A DNA stretch of 64,000 nt, from NCBI GenBank assembly GCA_963805715.1, contig CAWDVK010000020.1, positions 62,001-126,000 on the forward strand. The letters run 5' to 3'. The notes below the pieces were generated by a model. That model did no database searches and had not been told where the DNA came from. It saw only the letters and a program-made list of their open reading frames with translations. This stretch comes from CAWDVK01 sp963805715 (lineage in GTDB: Bacteria; Actinomycetota; Actinomycetes; Streptosporangiales; Streptosporangiaceae). The stretch's first letter is position 1, and each line of letters begins with the position of its first letter. Both the position numbers and the translations under genes were made by a program. Below are positions 8,058-15,716 of the stretch, piece by piece.

Positions 8058-8593
8058 GACGACCAGCCGATCTGCGCATCGCGGGCCGCGGCGATGGCCC
8101 TGGCCGCGGTGTAGGCCGCCACGGACACGATGGCCGCGCAGCCCAGCAGCAGCAGCCGCGCGGTCAGCCCGAGCTGGACCGAGGCGGCGCGGGCCGGCTG
8201 GGCCGCAAGGACGGCCAGCGCCGCGATCACGACGGCGCGGGCGATGGCCGCCGCGTCGAAGCGCCGCTGTGACAGCGCCCCGAAGCACCGGCAGGACCGG
8301 TCCCGGTGCAGCGCGTAACCGGCCCCGGACACGGCCACGAAGCCGCAGCCCAGAGCCAGCACGGCGAGGTTCAGCCAGCCGGCCGACGGCGCGGCCAGGC
8401 TGGCTCCGCCCAGGGCGAGCTCGGTCGTCGCGAGCGCCAGCGCGGCTGCCCGCAGCAGCCGCCGCGGCAGGCGGCTGGGAGCGAACAGCGCCACCGCGGC
8501 CGTGAAGCCGGGCAGGTCGGCGACCTTCGCGCCGCCTGCCACGAGCAGGAGCACGGCCAGGCCGGCCTTGGCGCCGAGAAAGATCAGGTCCAT
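8054..8593 (-). CDS. MauE/DoxX-family membrane protein
   Basis: A 179-residue integral membrane protein with four to five hydrophobic helices. It begins MDLIFLGAKAGLAVLLLVAGGAKVADLPGF, a typical MauE/DoxX first helix. The pair C101 and C103 in SCRCFGALS matches the CxCFG motif of MauE, a VKOR-like partner thought to pass electrons between membrane quinones and MauD. It starts 4 bases after the Cys-less thioredoxin-fold gene and overlaps the CPSC thioredoxin gene by 4 bases. A longer frame upstream is arginine-rich and overlaps the previous gene, so ATG 8593 is preferred. Confidence 0.8.
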   Translation of the reverse strand: MDLIFLGAKAGLAVLLLVAGGAKVADLPGFTAAVALFAPSRLPRRLLRAAALALATTELALGGASLAAPSAGWLNLAVLALGCGFVAVSGAGYALHRDRSCRCFGALSQRRFDAAAIARAVVIAALAVLAAQPARAASVQLGLTARLLLLGCAAIVSVAAYTAARAIAAARDAQIGWSS

Positions 8594-8597
8594 GCGG

Positions 8598-9197
8598 TCA
8601 CGCCCCGGCCAGCCGGCGGCGCGGCGGCCGGGCGGATCGGCCGCCGGCCGGCAGCAGCGGCACGTCCGCGAGCTGCCGCAGCTTGGCGATCTGCCAGCCG
8701 TGATTGACCAGACTGGAGGCACGCACCCGCCCGGCTGAGTCGACGAAGATAGCGAACGGCCCGACCCTGACGTTGTAGTCGGCATACAGCGCCGCCGACC
8801 CGGCCAGCACCGGAATGCCCTCCAGGCCGATCAGCCGCAGAACCGGCTCGGCCATCTCGCTGCGCTTGCGCAGCAGGACCACGATCTCCACCGCCGGATC
8901 CTGGTCCCGCAGCTGGCGCAGCCCGTCCACCACGGACGGGAAGGACTTGAGCGAGTGGTCGGCGAAGATGATCAGCTGCAGCGGCCGGGCCGGAGGTGAC
9001 CGGTGCCCGGCGCCGTCGGCAGCGCGCAGCGACCAGGCGGGCGCGCGCTCCCCGCGGGCCAGCCCGTCCCGCTCGATCGCGGCCGGGCCGGACATGGCCA
9101 GCTGGGCAGTGCCGAGAATGGCCAGCACGGCTGCGGCACACGCCGCGATGGCGACGACGATGAACAGGATTGCCCCCGTCGCGGCCATCCCGCTCAT
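8598..9197 (-). CDS. Membrane-anchored thioredoxin-fold protein lacking the CxxC motif
   Basis: A 199-residue protein with an N-terminal membrane helix (residues 8-30), a GERAPAWSL entry typical of TlpA/AhpC-TSA proteins, and a thioredoxin-like core. Where the active site belongs, IIFADHSLKSFPSV gives S82-Leu-Lys-S85 in place of CxxC. The later segments (GIPVLAGSAALYADYNVRVGPFAIFVD and WQIAKLRQL) keep the fold and the cis-Pro area. It is probably a non-redox binding or chaperone homologue of MauD. It is the first gene of the cassette. ATG 9197 or 9188 could start it. Confidence 0.72.
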   Translation of the reverse strand: MSGMAATGAILFIVVAIAACAAAVLAILGTAQLAMSGPAAIERDGLARGERAPAWSLRAADGAGHRSPPARPLQLIIFADHSLKSFPSVVDGLRQLRDQDPAVEIVVLLRKRSEMAEPVLRLIGLEGIPVLAGSAALYADYNVRVGPFAIFVDSAGRVRASSLVNHGWQIAKLRQLADVPLLPAGGRSARPPRRRLAGA

Positions 9198-9253
9198 GAC
9201 GCCCGCGTCTCACTCACGATTCCCCACCACCTGCCTGAACAAATCATCTCTCC

Positions 9254-9265
9254 TGACCCAGGTCA
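9254..9265. promoter_or_regulatory. Small palindrome in the promoter region of the mau-like cassette
   Basis: The 12-base inverted repeat TGACCCAGGTCA (5-base arms, 2-base spacer) lies 57 bases upstream of the first cassette gene. On the minus strand it reads TTGACCTGGGTCA, so its left half overlaps a possible -35 box TTGACC. No clear -10 box follows. An operator is possible but weakly supported. Confidence 0.3.
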
Positions 9266-9307
9266 AGAGGGACACGTCAGCTGGCGGATCGGATATCGCG
9301 GCCCGGA

Positions 9308-10177
9308 TCAGCGCTTGTGCGCTCCGTCCCGCAGCGATGCCGCGTAGTCGGGCACGTACGTCTGCATCTCGCGCGGCACGCGCTCGTAACCGCGGCTCGG
9401 CGGCCTCGGCGGCAGCTTCAGCGGCACCCGCTGGACCTCGTGATACGGGATGCTGGACAGCAGGTGGGAGATCATGTTGATACGGGCGCTCCGCTTGTCA
9501 TCGCTCTCCACCACATGCCAGGGCGCTTCGGGGATATCGGTGTGCACGAACATCTCGTCCTTGGCCCGGGAGTAGTCCTCCCACCGCGTGATCGACTCCA
9601 GGTCCATCGGTGACAGCTTCCAGCGCCGCATCGGGTCGTTCAGCCGGTCGCGGAACCGGTGCTCCTGCTCCTCGTCGCTGACCGAGAACCAGTACTTGCG
9701 GAGCAGGATGCCGTCCTCGACCAGCAGCCGCTCGAAGATCGGGCACTGGTGCAGGAACCTTCCGTACTCCTCCTTGGTGCAGAAGCCCATCACCCGCTCA
9801 ACGCCCGCGCGGTTGTACCAGCTGCGGTCGAAGAGCACGATCTCGCCGGCCGCAGGCAGGTTGCCGATATAGCGCTGGAAGTACCACTGCGTCCCCTCCC
9901 GGTCGGTGGGCGCGGGCAGCGCGGTGATCCGCGCGACCCGCGGATTGAGGTACTGGGTGACGCGCTTGATCGTGCTGCCCTTGCCGGCGGCGTCACGGCC
10001 TTCGAACACCACCACGACCCTGGCCCGATCCGTGCGCACCCACTCCTGCAGCTTCACCAGCTCGGCCTGCAGCCGCAGCAGCTCGCGCTCGTAGGCCGGC
10101 TTGCTCAGCCGCTTCCTGCCGCGGACCGCAGCCGCCTGATCCTTGGCCGGACTGGTCGCCTTCGCGCCGTGGGTCAC
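9308..10177 (-). CDS. ppk2: Polyphosphate kinase 2
   Basis: A 289-residue PPK2-family kinase that transfers phosphate between polyphosphate and nucleotides. Walker A FEGRDAAGKGSTIKR spans about residues 59-72, Walker B FDRSWYNRAGVERVMGF begins near 116, and the lid region with DEEQEHRFRDRLNDPMRRWKLSPMD is present. The length and the N-terminal helix KPAYERELLRLQAELVKLQEWV fit class I single-domain PPK2, which mainly phosphorylates nucleoside diphosphates. The start is a GTG at 10177 with GAGGAGG ahead of it. It stands alone between the mau-like cassette and the GAF-ANTAR genes. Confidence 0.93.
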   Translation of the reverse strand: MTHGAKATSPAKDQAAAVRGRKRLSKPAYERELLRLQAELVKLQEWVRTDRARVVVVFEGRDAAGKGSTIKRVTQYLNPRVARITALPAPTDREGTQWYFQRYIGNLPAAGEIVLFDRSWYNRAGVERVMGFCTKEEYGRFLHQCPIFERLLVEDGILLRKYWFSVSDEEQEHRFRDRLNDPMRRWKLSPMDLESITRWEDYSRAKDEMFVHTDIPEAPWHVVESDDKRSARINMISHLLSSIPYHEVQRVPLKLPPRPPSRGYERVPREMQTYVPDYAASLRDGAHKR

Positions 10178-10269
10178 TGCCTACCTCCTCAGCCAGGAAA
10201 GCCAGCCGCCTCCCCCCTGGTGGTACCCGTTCCCGGCCGGGCGCCGCAAGAGGCCAGCGGGAGGCAGGA

Positions 10270-11004
10270 TCAGCTGCCGTGCGGCGGGGCGGGCCTCGCG
10301 GCGGGCACATCCTCTGACCCGTCGATGAAGGCACGGGCCAGCTCGGAGAGGCGGCGATTGCGCATGCGGGCGTAGCTGCGCAGGACATTGAACGCGTCGT
10401 CCATGTCCAGCTGGAAGCGCTCAGCCAGCTTGCCCTTGGCCTGCTCGATGACGACCCTGCTGTTCAGCGCGGCCTGCAGCTGCTCATTGAGCGTCTCGCT
10501 GCGGCGCAGCGTGCGCTCGTGCAGCAGGCTGATGGTGGCGACGTCAGCCAGCGCCTGGCCGATCCGCTTGCCCGCCTCGTCGAAGGGCCGCGGCTCGGTA
10601 CGGAACAGATTCAGCGCGCCGATGGTATCGTCGCGCAGCCGCATCGGCAGTGCCTGCACCGCGACAAAGCCAGCCTCGCTGACGCTGGCCGAGAAGCGAG
10701 GCCAGCGCTCCGCCGCCTCCGCCAGGTCGGGCACGGAGACCTGCTGGCCGGTGCGGAAGCAGTCCAGGCACGGGCCCTGGTCATTCTGGATCTGGAAGAG
10801 CTCGAGCAGCCGGGCCTGCTCGCTGGAGGCCGCGACAACGCGCAGCTCCCCGCGCGGATCGGCCAGCAGCAAGCCGGCGGCCGAGGCATCGAGCAGCTGC
10901 GCGCTCCGGTCCGTCAGCATGTGCAGGAAGTCGATGACATCGAAGCCGACGACCATCGTGTCGGCCAGCTCGACGAAGGTCCGGGCGAGCAGTGGTTCAT
11001 CCAT
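10270..11004 (-). CDS. GAF-ANTAR domain RNA-binding regulator
   Basis: A 244-residue protein. Residues about 15-165 form a GAF sensor domain (LLLADPRGELRVVAASSEQARLLELFQ, QGPCLDCFRTG, FVAVQALPMRLRDDTIGALNLF). The C-terminal part is an ANTAR RNA-binding domain (ALNSRVVIEQAKGKLAERF, DDAFNVLRSYARMRNRRLSELA). ANTAR proteins bind paired hairpins in nascent RNA and act as antiterminators. ATG 11004 is preferred over the GTG at 11013 because GGAGAGG sits 9 bases before it. A second GAF-ANTAR gene lies directly upstream in the same direction. Confidence 0.88.
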   Translation of the reverse strand: MDEPLLARTFVELADTMVVGFDVIDFLHMLTDRSAQLLDASAAGLLLADPRGELRVVAASSEQARLLELFQIQNDQGPCLDCFRTGQQVSVPDLAEAAERWPRFSASVSEAGFVAVQALPMRLRDDTIGALNLFRTEPRPFDEAGKRIGQALADVATISLLHERTLRRSETLNEQLQAALNSRVVIEQAKGKLAERFQLDMDDAFNVLRSYARMRNRRLSELARAFIDGSEDVPAARPAPPHGS

Positions 11005-11072
11005 GCCGCTCACCCTCTCCGAAGACGGCTGGCCGCCGCCGCGCAGCGTCCTCGCCGGTCACCAGGAAACGC

Positions 11073-11831
11073 TCATTCAGCATCATCGCGGGGCGGATCG
11101 GCGGCGCGAAGGCGGAGCCGCCTGCCCACGATGGCCCTGGACACGTCGGCAAGCCGCTCATTTTGAGCATAAGCGTAGGCGCGCAGCCGGATGAAGGCTT
11201 CATCGATGCCCACCCCGAGCTGCTCGGTCAGCATGCCCGTGGCCTGGTCGATCTGCGCCCGGTGCTCGCCCAGCTCCACGGCCTGCGCGGCCGCCATGGG
11301 ATCCCCGTCAGCGCCCGGGGCTGCCCCGTCCTGGCTGTCCAGCATCAGCACCGTCGCCAGGTCAGCCGATATCAGCGCGGCGCCCAGCTCTGTTGTGCTC
11401 AGCGGCTCCGGCGTGGCCCGGTACAGGGCCAGCACGCCGGCCCTGATGGCGCCGATCTGCAGCGGCAAGGCGAACATCGCCCGGGCGCCCGCCCGCAGCG
11501 CGGCCGGCGCGAAACCGGGCCAGCGGCTGGTCGCGTCCCAGGCGCCCAGGTCAGCAGTGAGGACAGGGGCACCGGCGGCAGCCGCCTCGATGCAGGGCCC
11601 CTCCCCCATCGTCACCTGAAGTTCCTCCAGCAGCTCGGAGGTGTCATCGGTCACGCAGATGACATGGCTCGCGCTCGCGCCGTTCATGCCATGCGCCGTC
11701 ACGCCAGCCCCGGTCACGGCGGCCGTGGCCACGACGACGGCGCAGATATCGGCGACCGCGGGCGGCGCGCCCCTGAGCGCGGCCCGCTCGGCCACCTGAT
11801 CCCAGATCCGGGCGGCATTGCTATCCGGCAT
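11073..11831 (-). CDS. Second GAF-ANTAR domain regulator
   Basis: A 252-residue protein with the same architecture as its neighbour: an N-terminal GAF domain (ICVTDDTSELLEELQVTMGEGPCIEAAA, WPGFAPAALRAGARAMFALPLQIGAIRAGVLALY) and a C-terminal ANTAR domain (HRAQIDQATGMLTEQLGVGIDEAFIRLRAYAYAQNERLADVSRAI). GPCIEA and QATGML match the family well. Only 68 bases separate it from the downstream gene, so the two may be co-transcribed. ATG 11831 begins the recognisable domain. The frame stays open to 12041, but that extension is cysteine- and arginine-rich and unlike the family. Confidence 0.85.
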   Translation of the reverse strand: MPDSNAARIWDQVAERAALRGAPPAVADICAVVVATAAVTGAGVTAHGMNGASASHVICVTDDTSELLEELQVTMGEGPCIEAAAAGAPVLTADLGAWDATSRWPGFAPAALRAGARAMFALPLQIGAIRAGVLALYRATPEPLSTTELGAALISADLATVLMLDSQDGAAPGADGDPMAAAQAVELGEHRAQIDQATGMLTEQLGVGIDEAFIRLRAYAYAQNERLADVSRAIVGRRLRLRAADPPRDDAE

Positions 11832-12270
11832 CGCCGCGACCGCCGATGGCCTTGCTGCGGGCAACAGGCATGGAAGATCCTTCCTGAGCACGTGCCGCCA
11901 GCAGCGTTGAGGCGTGCGCCGACGCCACTGCGTCCGCGTCTGCCCGCTCCGGCACAGGCCCCCGCCGCTGCTGCACCGGCACGGGCTTGCGGGCCCGCCC
12001 TGCTGGCACCGCAGGCACACGTGAGTACCGCAGCCTGCCACGCATCTGAGATTGCAGCGATCACAGCCAGGGTCCGGAGCTGTCCTGCTACCTTACTCGC
12101 CGCGCCTTCCGCCGGTATTGCGACCGGATCTTGGTCAGTGGCAGGCTGCGCAGGCGAGCGCGCCCGGCTGCCGAACCTCAGCGTGACCATGGCGCCGGCG
12201 CGGCCGGCGCGACGCGGACCTGCCGGACCTGCCGCCCGGCCACCATCGGGCCGCTGAGAGGCGCATACTT
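11832..12270. other. Stretch without a convincing gene
   Basis: Between the divergent GAF-ANTAR gene and the small Tudor-like gene I see only overlapping GC-rich open frames with arginine/alanine-rich products and no family features. It presumably holds promoters for both flanking genes. No clear -35/-10 pair or strong palindrome was found. Confidence 0.4.
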
Positions 12271-12501
12271 ATGACAATGAAGCCTGCCCGCGTCGCCCAG
12301 CGACGTCATCTGCCCACATCACCCTTCGCAGCCCCTGTCCCCCGGCCGGTGGAGCAGTTTGCCGCCCGCGATCAGGTGACCCATGACAAGTACGGCCTCG
12401 GCGTCGTCATCGAGGTAGAGGATCAGATCGCCGTGCTGGTGGATTTCGGCGGGCACCAGGAGCGGATCCCGTCTCCGTTCGCCAAGCTCACCAAGCTGTA
12501 G
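12271..12501 (+). CDS. Small Tudor-like protein, similar to the UvrD/PcrA C-terminal domain
   Basis: A 76-residue protein. After a basic 25-residue lead it reads FAARDQVTHDKYGLGVVIEVE and then VLVDFGGHQERIPSPFAKLTKL. The GDxVxHDxxGxGxV pattern is that of the small SH3/Tudor-like barrel at the C-terminus of UvrD/PcrA helicases and of stand-alone actinobacterial homologues. It may bind RNA polymerase or nucleic acid, but this is family inference only. Two ATGs (12271, 12277) could start it. The gene stands alone. Downstream, a 16-base sequence around GCTCACCGGCTGCGCG is repeated in tandem. Confidence 0.65.
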   Translation: MTMKPARVAQRRHLPTSPFAAPVPRPVEQFAARDQVTHDKYGLGVVIEVEDQIAVLVDFGGHQERIPSPFAKLTKL

Positions 12502-12761
12502 CTCGCCAAGCTGCACGGCACGCTCACCGGCTGCGCGAGGCTCACCGGCTGCGCGGCTTGCCCGGCTGGCCAGGCGCCATCCGGCGATGACGGCGCGTAG
12601 CGTCGCAACACGGTGCGGCGCGCGGTGCCGTTTTGCGGGCAAGCCAGGCTGCCTGTCACTAATGTGTCCGCTGGGAGCGGACCGCCAGGCCCGCGGCGAA
12701 CTGCGACGCCGCAGCCGCAATCTGCCTGCGCTGATGACGGCACGGGCCAGCAAGGTGCACT

Positions 12762-13628
12762 ATGCCGACTCACCGTGCCCCGACCCGCCGGGCGGCACGC
12801 AGGTCCGGTGGTCTCCAGTCGCCTGCCCCGCCGCCGGCCGCGCGGCGTCGCCGCCGCGCCGCGATCGGGCTGCTCGCGGCGCTCGTGCTGGCGGCAGCTG
12901 GCGTGCTCGCCGTGACCCGCCTGACCACGGCCACGGCTGGCCGCGTGGCCGCGCAGGATGCCGCCGCAACCCGGTGCCCGGCACCGGGCAGCCGGGCCAG
13001 CCACGGGTGCGCGCCGGGGCCGGGATCGGGATCAGCCTCGGCCCACGCTTCCCGCCCGGCCAGTAGCCCGGCGGCATCCGCCAGCGCGCGGGTCAGGCCG
13101 GCGCGGCACCGCGGCAGCGCTCCCGGGCCGTCGCGACCGCCCGCGAGCCCGCCGGATCCGCCGGCCTCGCCGTCAGCGCCGGCGGATCCGCCGGGCTCGC
13201 CCGCAGCGGCCGCTGCCGCCGCGGTGCTGGCGCGGATCAATCAGGCCCGCGCGCAGGCCGGGCTGCCCGCCTACGCCGAGACCGCGGGGCTGGAGCTCAG
13301 CTCGCTGCGGCACAACGCGCTGATGGCGGCCGGCTGCGGGCTCTCGCATCAGTGCCCGGGCGAGCCGTCGCTGGGGGCCCGCGAGACCGCGGCCGGAGTG
13401 CACTGGACGACGGCCGGAGAGAACATCGGCGAGGGCGGCGCGATCGCTGACACCGCGGCCGGGATGACGCAGATGGCCACCGAGCTGACCCGGGACATGC
13501 TGAACGAGAAGCCACCCGACGACGGGCACCGGCTGAACCTGCTGAGCAGCGCCCTCCGGCACATCGGCATTGCCATCGTCCGGGACGCCGCCGGCACGCT
13601 GTGGATGACGCAGGACTTCTCGAACTAG
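12762..13628 (+). CDS. Exported or membrane-anchored CAP/SCP-domain protein
   Basis: A 288-residue protein with three parts: a basic N-terminus followed by a membrane helix or uncleaved signal (AIGLLAALVLAAAGVLAVT, residues 34-52); a long Pro/Ser/Ala-rich linker with SPPDPPASPSAP-type repeats (about 75-150); and a C-terminal CAP domain (about 155-288). The domain shows VLARINQARAQAGLPAY, LELSSLRHNALMAAG, WTTAGENIGEGG and DDGHRLNLLSSALRHIGIAIV, the usual CAP order, with HN, GEN and GH motifs. Such proteins act outside the cell; their activity in bacteria is poorly defined. The product begins MPTHRAPTRRAARRS and the start could lie slightly downstream. Confidence 0.82.
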   Translation: MPTHRAPTRRAARRSGGLQSPAPPPAARRRRRAAIGLLAALVLAAAGVLAVTRLTTATAGRVAAQDAAATRCPAPGSRASHGCAPGPGSGSASAHASRPASSPAASASARVRPARHRGSAPGPSRPPASPPDPPASPSAPADPPGSPAAAAAAAVLARINQARAQAGLPAYAETAGLELSSLRHNALMAAGCGLSHQCPGEPSLGARETAAGVHWTTAGENIGEGGAIADTAAGMTQMATELTRDMLNEKPPDDGHRLNLLSSALRHIGIAIVRDAAGTLWMTQDFSN

Positions 13629-13710
13629 GGCCCTCCCGCGGCAGCCGCCCGGGGCGCGCTGGGGGGGACCCGGCGGTGCGCCCCGTCAGCCCGGCATAGA
13701 GGATAGTGCC

Positions 13711-14898
13711 GTGCTCAGCGACCCGGCCGGTGACCCTGGCAGCGAACCGCAGGCCGTGCTGTCCCCGCTCACCGGGGCGGCGATATTCCTGGTCGCCGTG
13801 GTGAGCGGCGGCCAGGAGCCCGTCAGCACGGTACGCGGCCTTTTTGGTGATATGCCAGCCCTGGTGCGAGCTGTCGGATTCCGTGATCCGGACGGATTCC
13901 TGACCTGCGTGACCGGAATCGGCGCCGGGCTCTGGGACCGGCTGGGCAGCGGGCCGAGGCCGGCGGGGCTGCACCCGTTCCGGGAAATCAGGGCCGGCGG
14001 GCGGCACGCGGTGGCGACCCCCGGCGACATCCTGTTCCATATCAGGGCAGCGCGGATGGACCTCTGCTTCGAGCTGGCCACCCAGATCATGTCCCGGCTG
14101 GGCAGCGCCGTCACGATCGCGGACGAGGTGCACGGCTTCCGTTACTTCGATGAGCGCGACCTGGTCGGCTTCGTGGACGGCACCGAGAACCCGGTCGGCG
14201 CCGCTGCGGCGCGTGCCGCCCTGATCGGAGCCGAGGACAGCGCGTACGCCGGCGGCAGCTATGTCATCGTGCAGAAGTACCTGCACGACCTGGATGCCTG
14301 GAACCAGATCCCGGTCGAGGAGCAGGAGCGGATCATCGGGCGGACGAAGCTCTCGGACATCGAGCTGGACGACGACACCAAGCCGTCCTATGCCCACAAC
14401 GCGCTGACCACGATCGAGCGGGACGGCGAGGAGATCAAGATCGTCCGGGACAACATGCCGTTCGGCAATCCCGGCAGCGGCGAGTACGGCACCTACTTCA
14501 TCGGCTACGCAGCCACGCCGGACACGACCGAGCAGATGCTGCAGAACATGTTCGTCGGCCTGCCGGAAGGCAATTACGACCGGCTGCTGGACGTGAGCCG
14601 GGCAGTCACCGGGACCCTGTTCTTCGTGCCCTCGGCTCCGCTGCTCGACAGCCTCGCGCCGGAGCCGACGGCTGCGGCGGGGCAGGCGGACGCGCCCGCC
14701 GGCTCGCCCGCGCCGCCGTCAGCCAGCCCGCCGACGGCCGCTGGATCGCCCGCCGCTGGATCGCCCCCCTCCGTATCGCCCCCCTCCGTATCGCCCGCCA
14801 ACGTGTCGCCCGCCAACGTGTCGCCTGGGAACGTGTCGCCTGCCGCCGGAGGATCGCTGCGGATCGGCAGCCTGAAGGGAGCCTCACCGGATGAATAA
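13711..14898 (+). CDS. DyP-type peroxidase with encapsulin cargo-loading peptide
   Basis: A 395-residue heme peroxidase of the DyP-B type. It shows the GxxDG motif in VGFVDGTENP (D156), the proximal heme histidine in PSYAHNAL (H229) and the catalytic arginine in IKIVRDNMPFG (R246). The catalytic domain ends near residue 320. A Pro/Ser/Ala-rich tail of about 65 residues follows, and the last 15 residues contain GSLRIGSLKG, the known targeting-peptide pattern that binds the inner wall of family 1 encapsulins. The encapsulin gene overlaps its 3' end by 8 bases. The start is a GTG at 13711. The product should be packaged inside the shell and act in oxidative stress defence. Confidence 0.93.
   Translation: MLSDPAGDPGSEPQAVLSPLTGAAIFLVAVVSGGQEPVSTVRGLFGDMPALVRAVGFRDPDGFLTCVTGIGAGLWDRLGSGPRPAGLHPFREIRAGGRHAVATPGDILFHIRAARMDLCFELATQIMSRLGSAVTIADEVHGFRYFDERDLVGFVDGTENPVGAAAARAALIGAEDSAYAGGSYVIVQKYLHDLDAWNQIPVEEQERIIGRTKLSDIELDDDTKPSYAHNALTTIERDGEEIKIVRDNMPFGNPGSGEYGTYFIGYAATPDTTEQMLQNMFVGLPEGNYDRLLDVSRAVTGTLFFVPSAPLLDSLAPEPTAAAGQADAPAGSPAPPSASPPTAAGSPAAGSPPSVSPPSVSPANVSPANVSPGNVSPAAGGSLRIGSLKGASPDE
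14746..14847 (+). repeat. 15-base tandem repeats coding the Ser-Pro-rich DyP tail
   Basis: Within the linker between the peroxidase domain and the cargo-loading peptide, 15-base units such as TCGCCCGCCAACGTG and TCGCCCCCCTCCGTA are repeated about seven times, coding SPxxx pentapeptides (SPPSV, SPANV, SPGNV). The repeats lengthen a flexible tether and are likely to vary in number between strains. Confidence 0.75.
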
Positions 14899-15691
14899 CC
14901 TGCATCGCGAGCTCGCGCCGGTTTCCGACCAGGCCTGGGCGCAGATCGAGGAGGAAGCCGCGCGCACGTTCCGGCGCTACCTGGCCAGCCGCCGGCTGGT
15001 CGATGTGCCCGATCCATCCGGGACCGAGTTCGCCGCGGTGGGCACCGGGCACGTCCGCGACATCGACTCGCCCGGCGCCGGCGTGCTGGCCCGCCAGCGC
15101 CAGGTGCTGGCCGCCGTTGAGCTGAGGGCCCCCTTCGCGCTGGACCGCGAGCAGATCGACGACGTGGCCCGCGGTGCGCTGGATTCCGACTGGCAGCCGG
15201 TCAAGGACGCGGCCAGGCAGCTCGCCTTCGCCGAGGACCGCGCCATCTTCGACGGCTACGCCGCGGGCGGCGTCGAGGGCATCCGGGCGGGGGCGAGCAA
15301 CCCGCCGATGATCCTGCCGGCGGCGGCGACCGACTACCCGGAGGCGATCGCGCGGGCCGTCAGCCAGCTCAGGTCCGCGGGCGTCGGCGGCCCGTACGCG
15401 GTGGCGCTCAGCGCCGACGCCTACACATCCGCCAGCGAGACGACCGATCACGGCTACCCGGTACTGGAGCACATCCGGCGGCTGGTCAGCGGCGAGATCA
15501 CCTGGGCGCCGGCCATCACCGGCGGCTGCGTGCTCACCACCCGCGGCGGCGATTTCGAGCTGCGGCTCGGCCAGGACGTGTCGATCGGGTATCTCTCGCA
15601 CACCGAGACCGAGGTCCGGCTGTACCTGCAGGAGAGCCTGACCTTCCGGCTGCTCACGGCCGAGGCCGCCGTCTCACTGACAGCAGCCTGA
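14891..15691 (+). CDS. Family 1 encapsulin shell protein (linocin M18-like)
   Basis: A 266-residue HK97-fold shell protein. The N-terminus MNNLHRELAPVSDQAWAQIEEEA, the segment VGTGHVRDI, the E-loop region AVELRAPFALDREQIDD, FAEDRAIFDGY and the end LYLQESLTFRLLTAEAAV are all typical of family 1 encapsulins. It overlaps the DyP gene by 8 bases, so the two are translated together. It should assemble into a protein nanocompartment that encloses the peroxidase through its C-terminal peptide. Downstream, a 24-base stretch containing CAGCCTGAGGCCCGG is directly repeated before the convergent regulator gene. Confidence 0.95.
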   Translation: MNNLHRELAPVSDQAWAQIEEEAARTFRRYLASRRLVDVPDPSGTEFAAVGTGHVRDIDSPGAGVLARQRQVLAAVELRAPFALDREQIDDVARGALDSDWQPVKDAARQLAFAEDRAIFDGYAAGGVEGIRAGASNPPMILPAAATDYPEAIARAVSQLRSAGVGGPYAVALSADAYTSASETTDHGYPVLEHIRRLVSGEITWAPAITGGCVLTTRGGDFELRLGQDVSIGYLSHTETEVRLYLQESLTFRLLTAEAAVSLTAA

Positions 15692-15716
15692 GGCCCGGCA
15701 GCAGCCTGAGGCCCGG

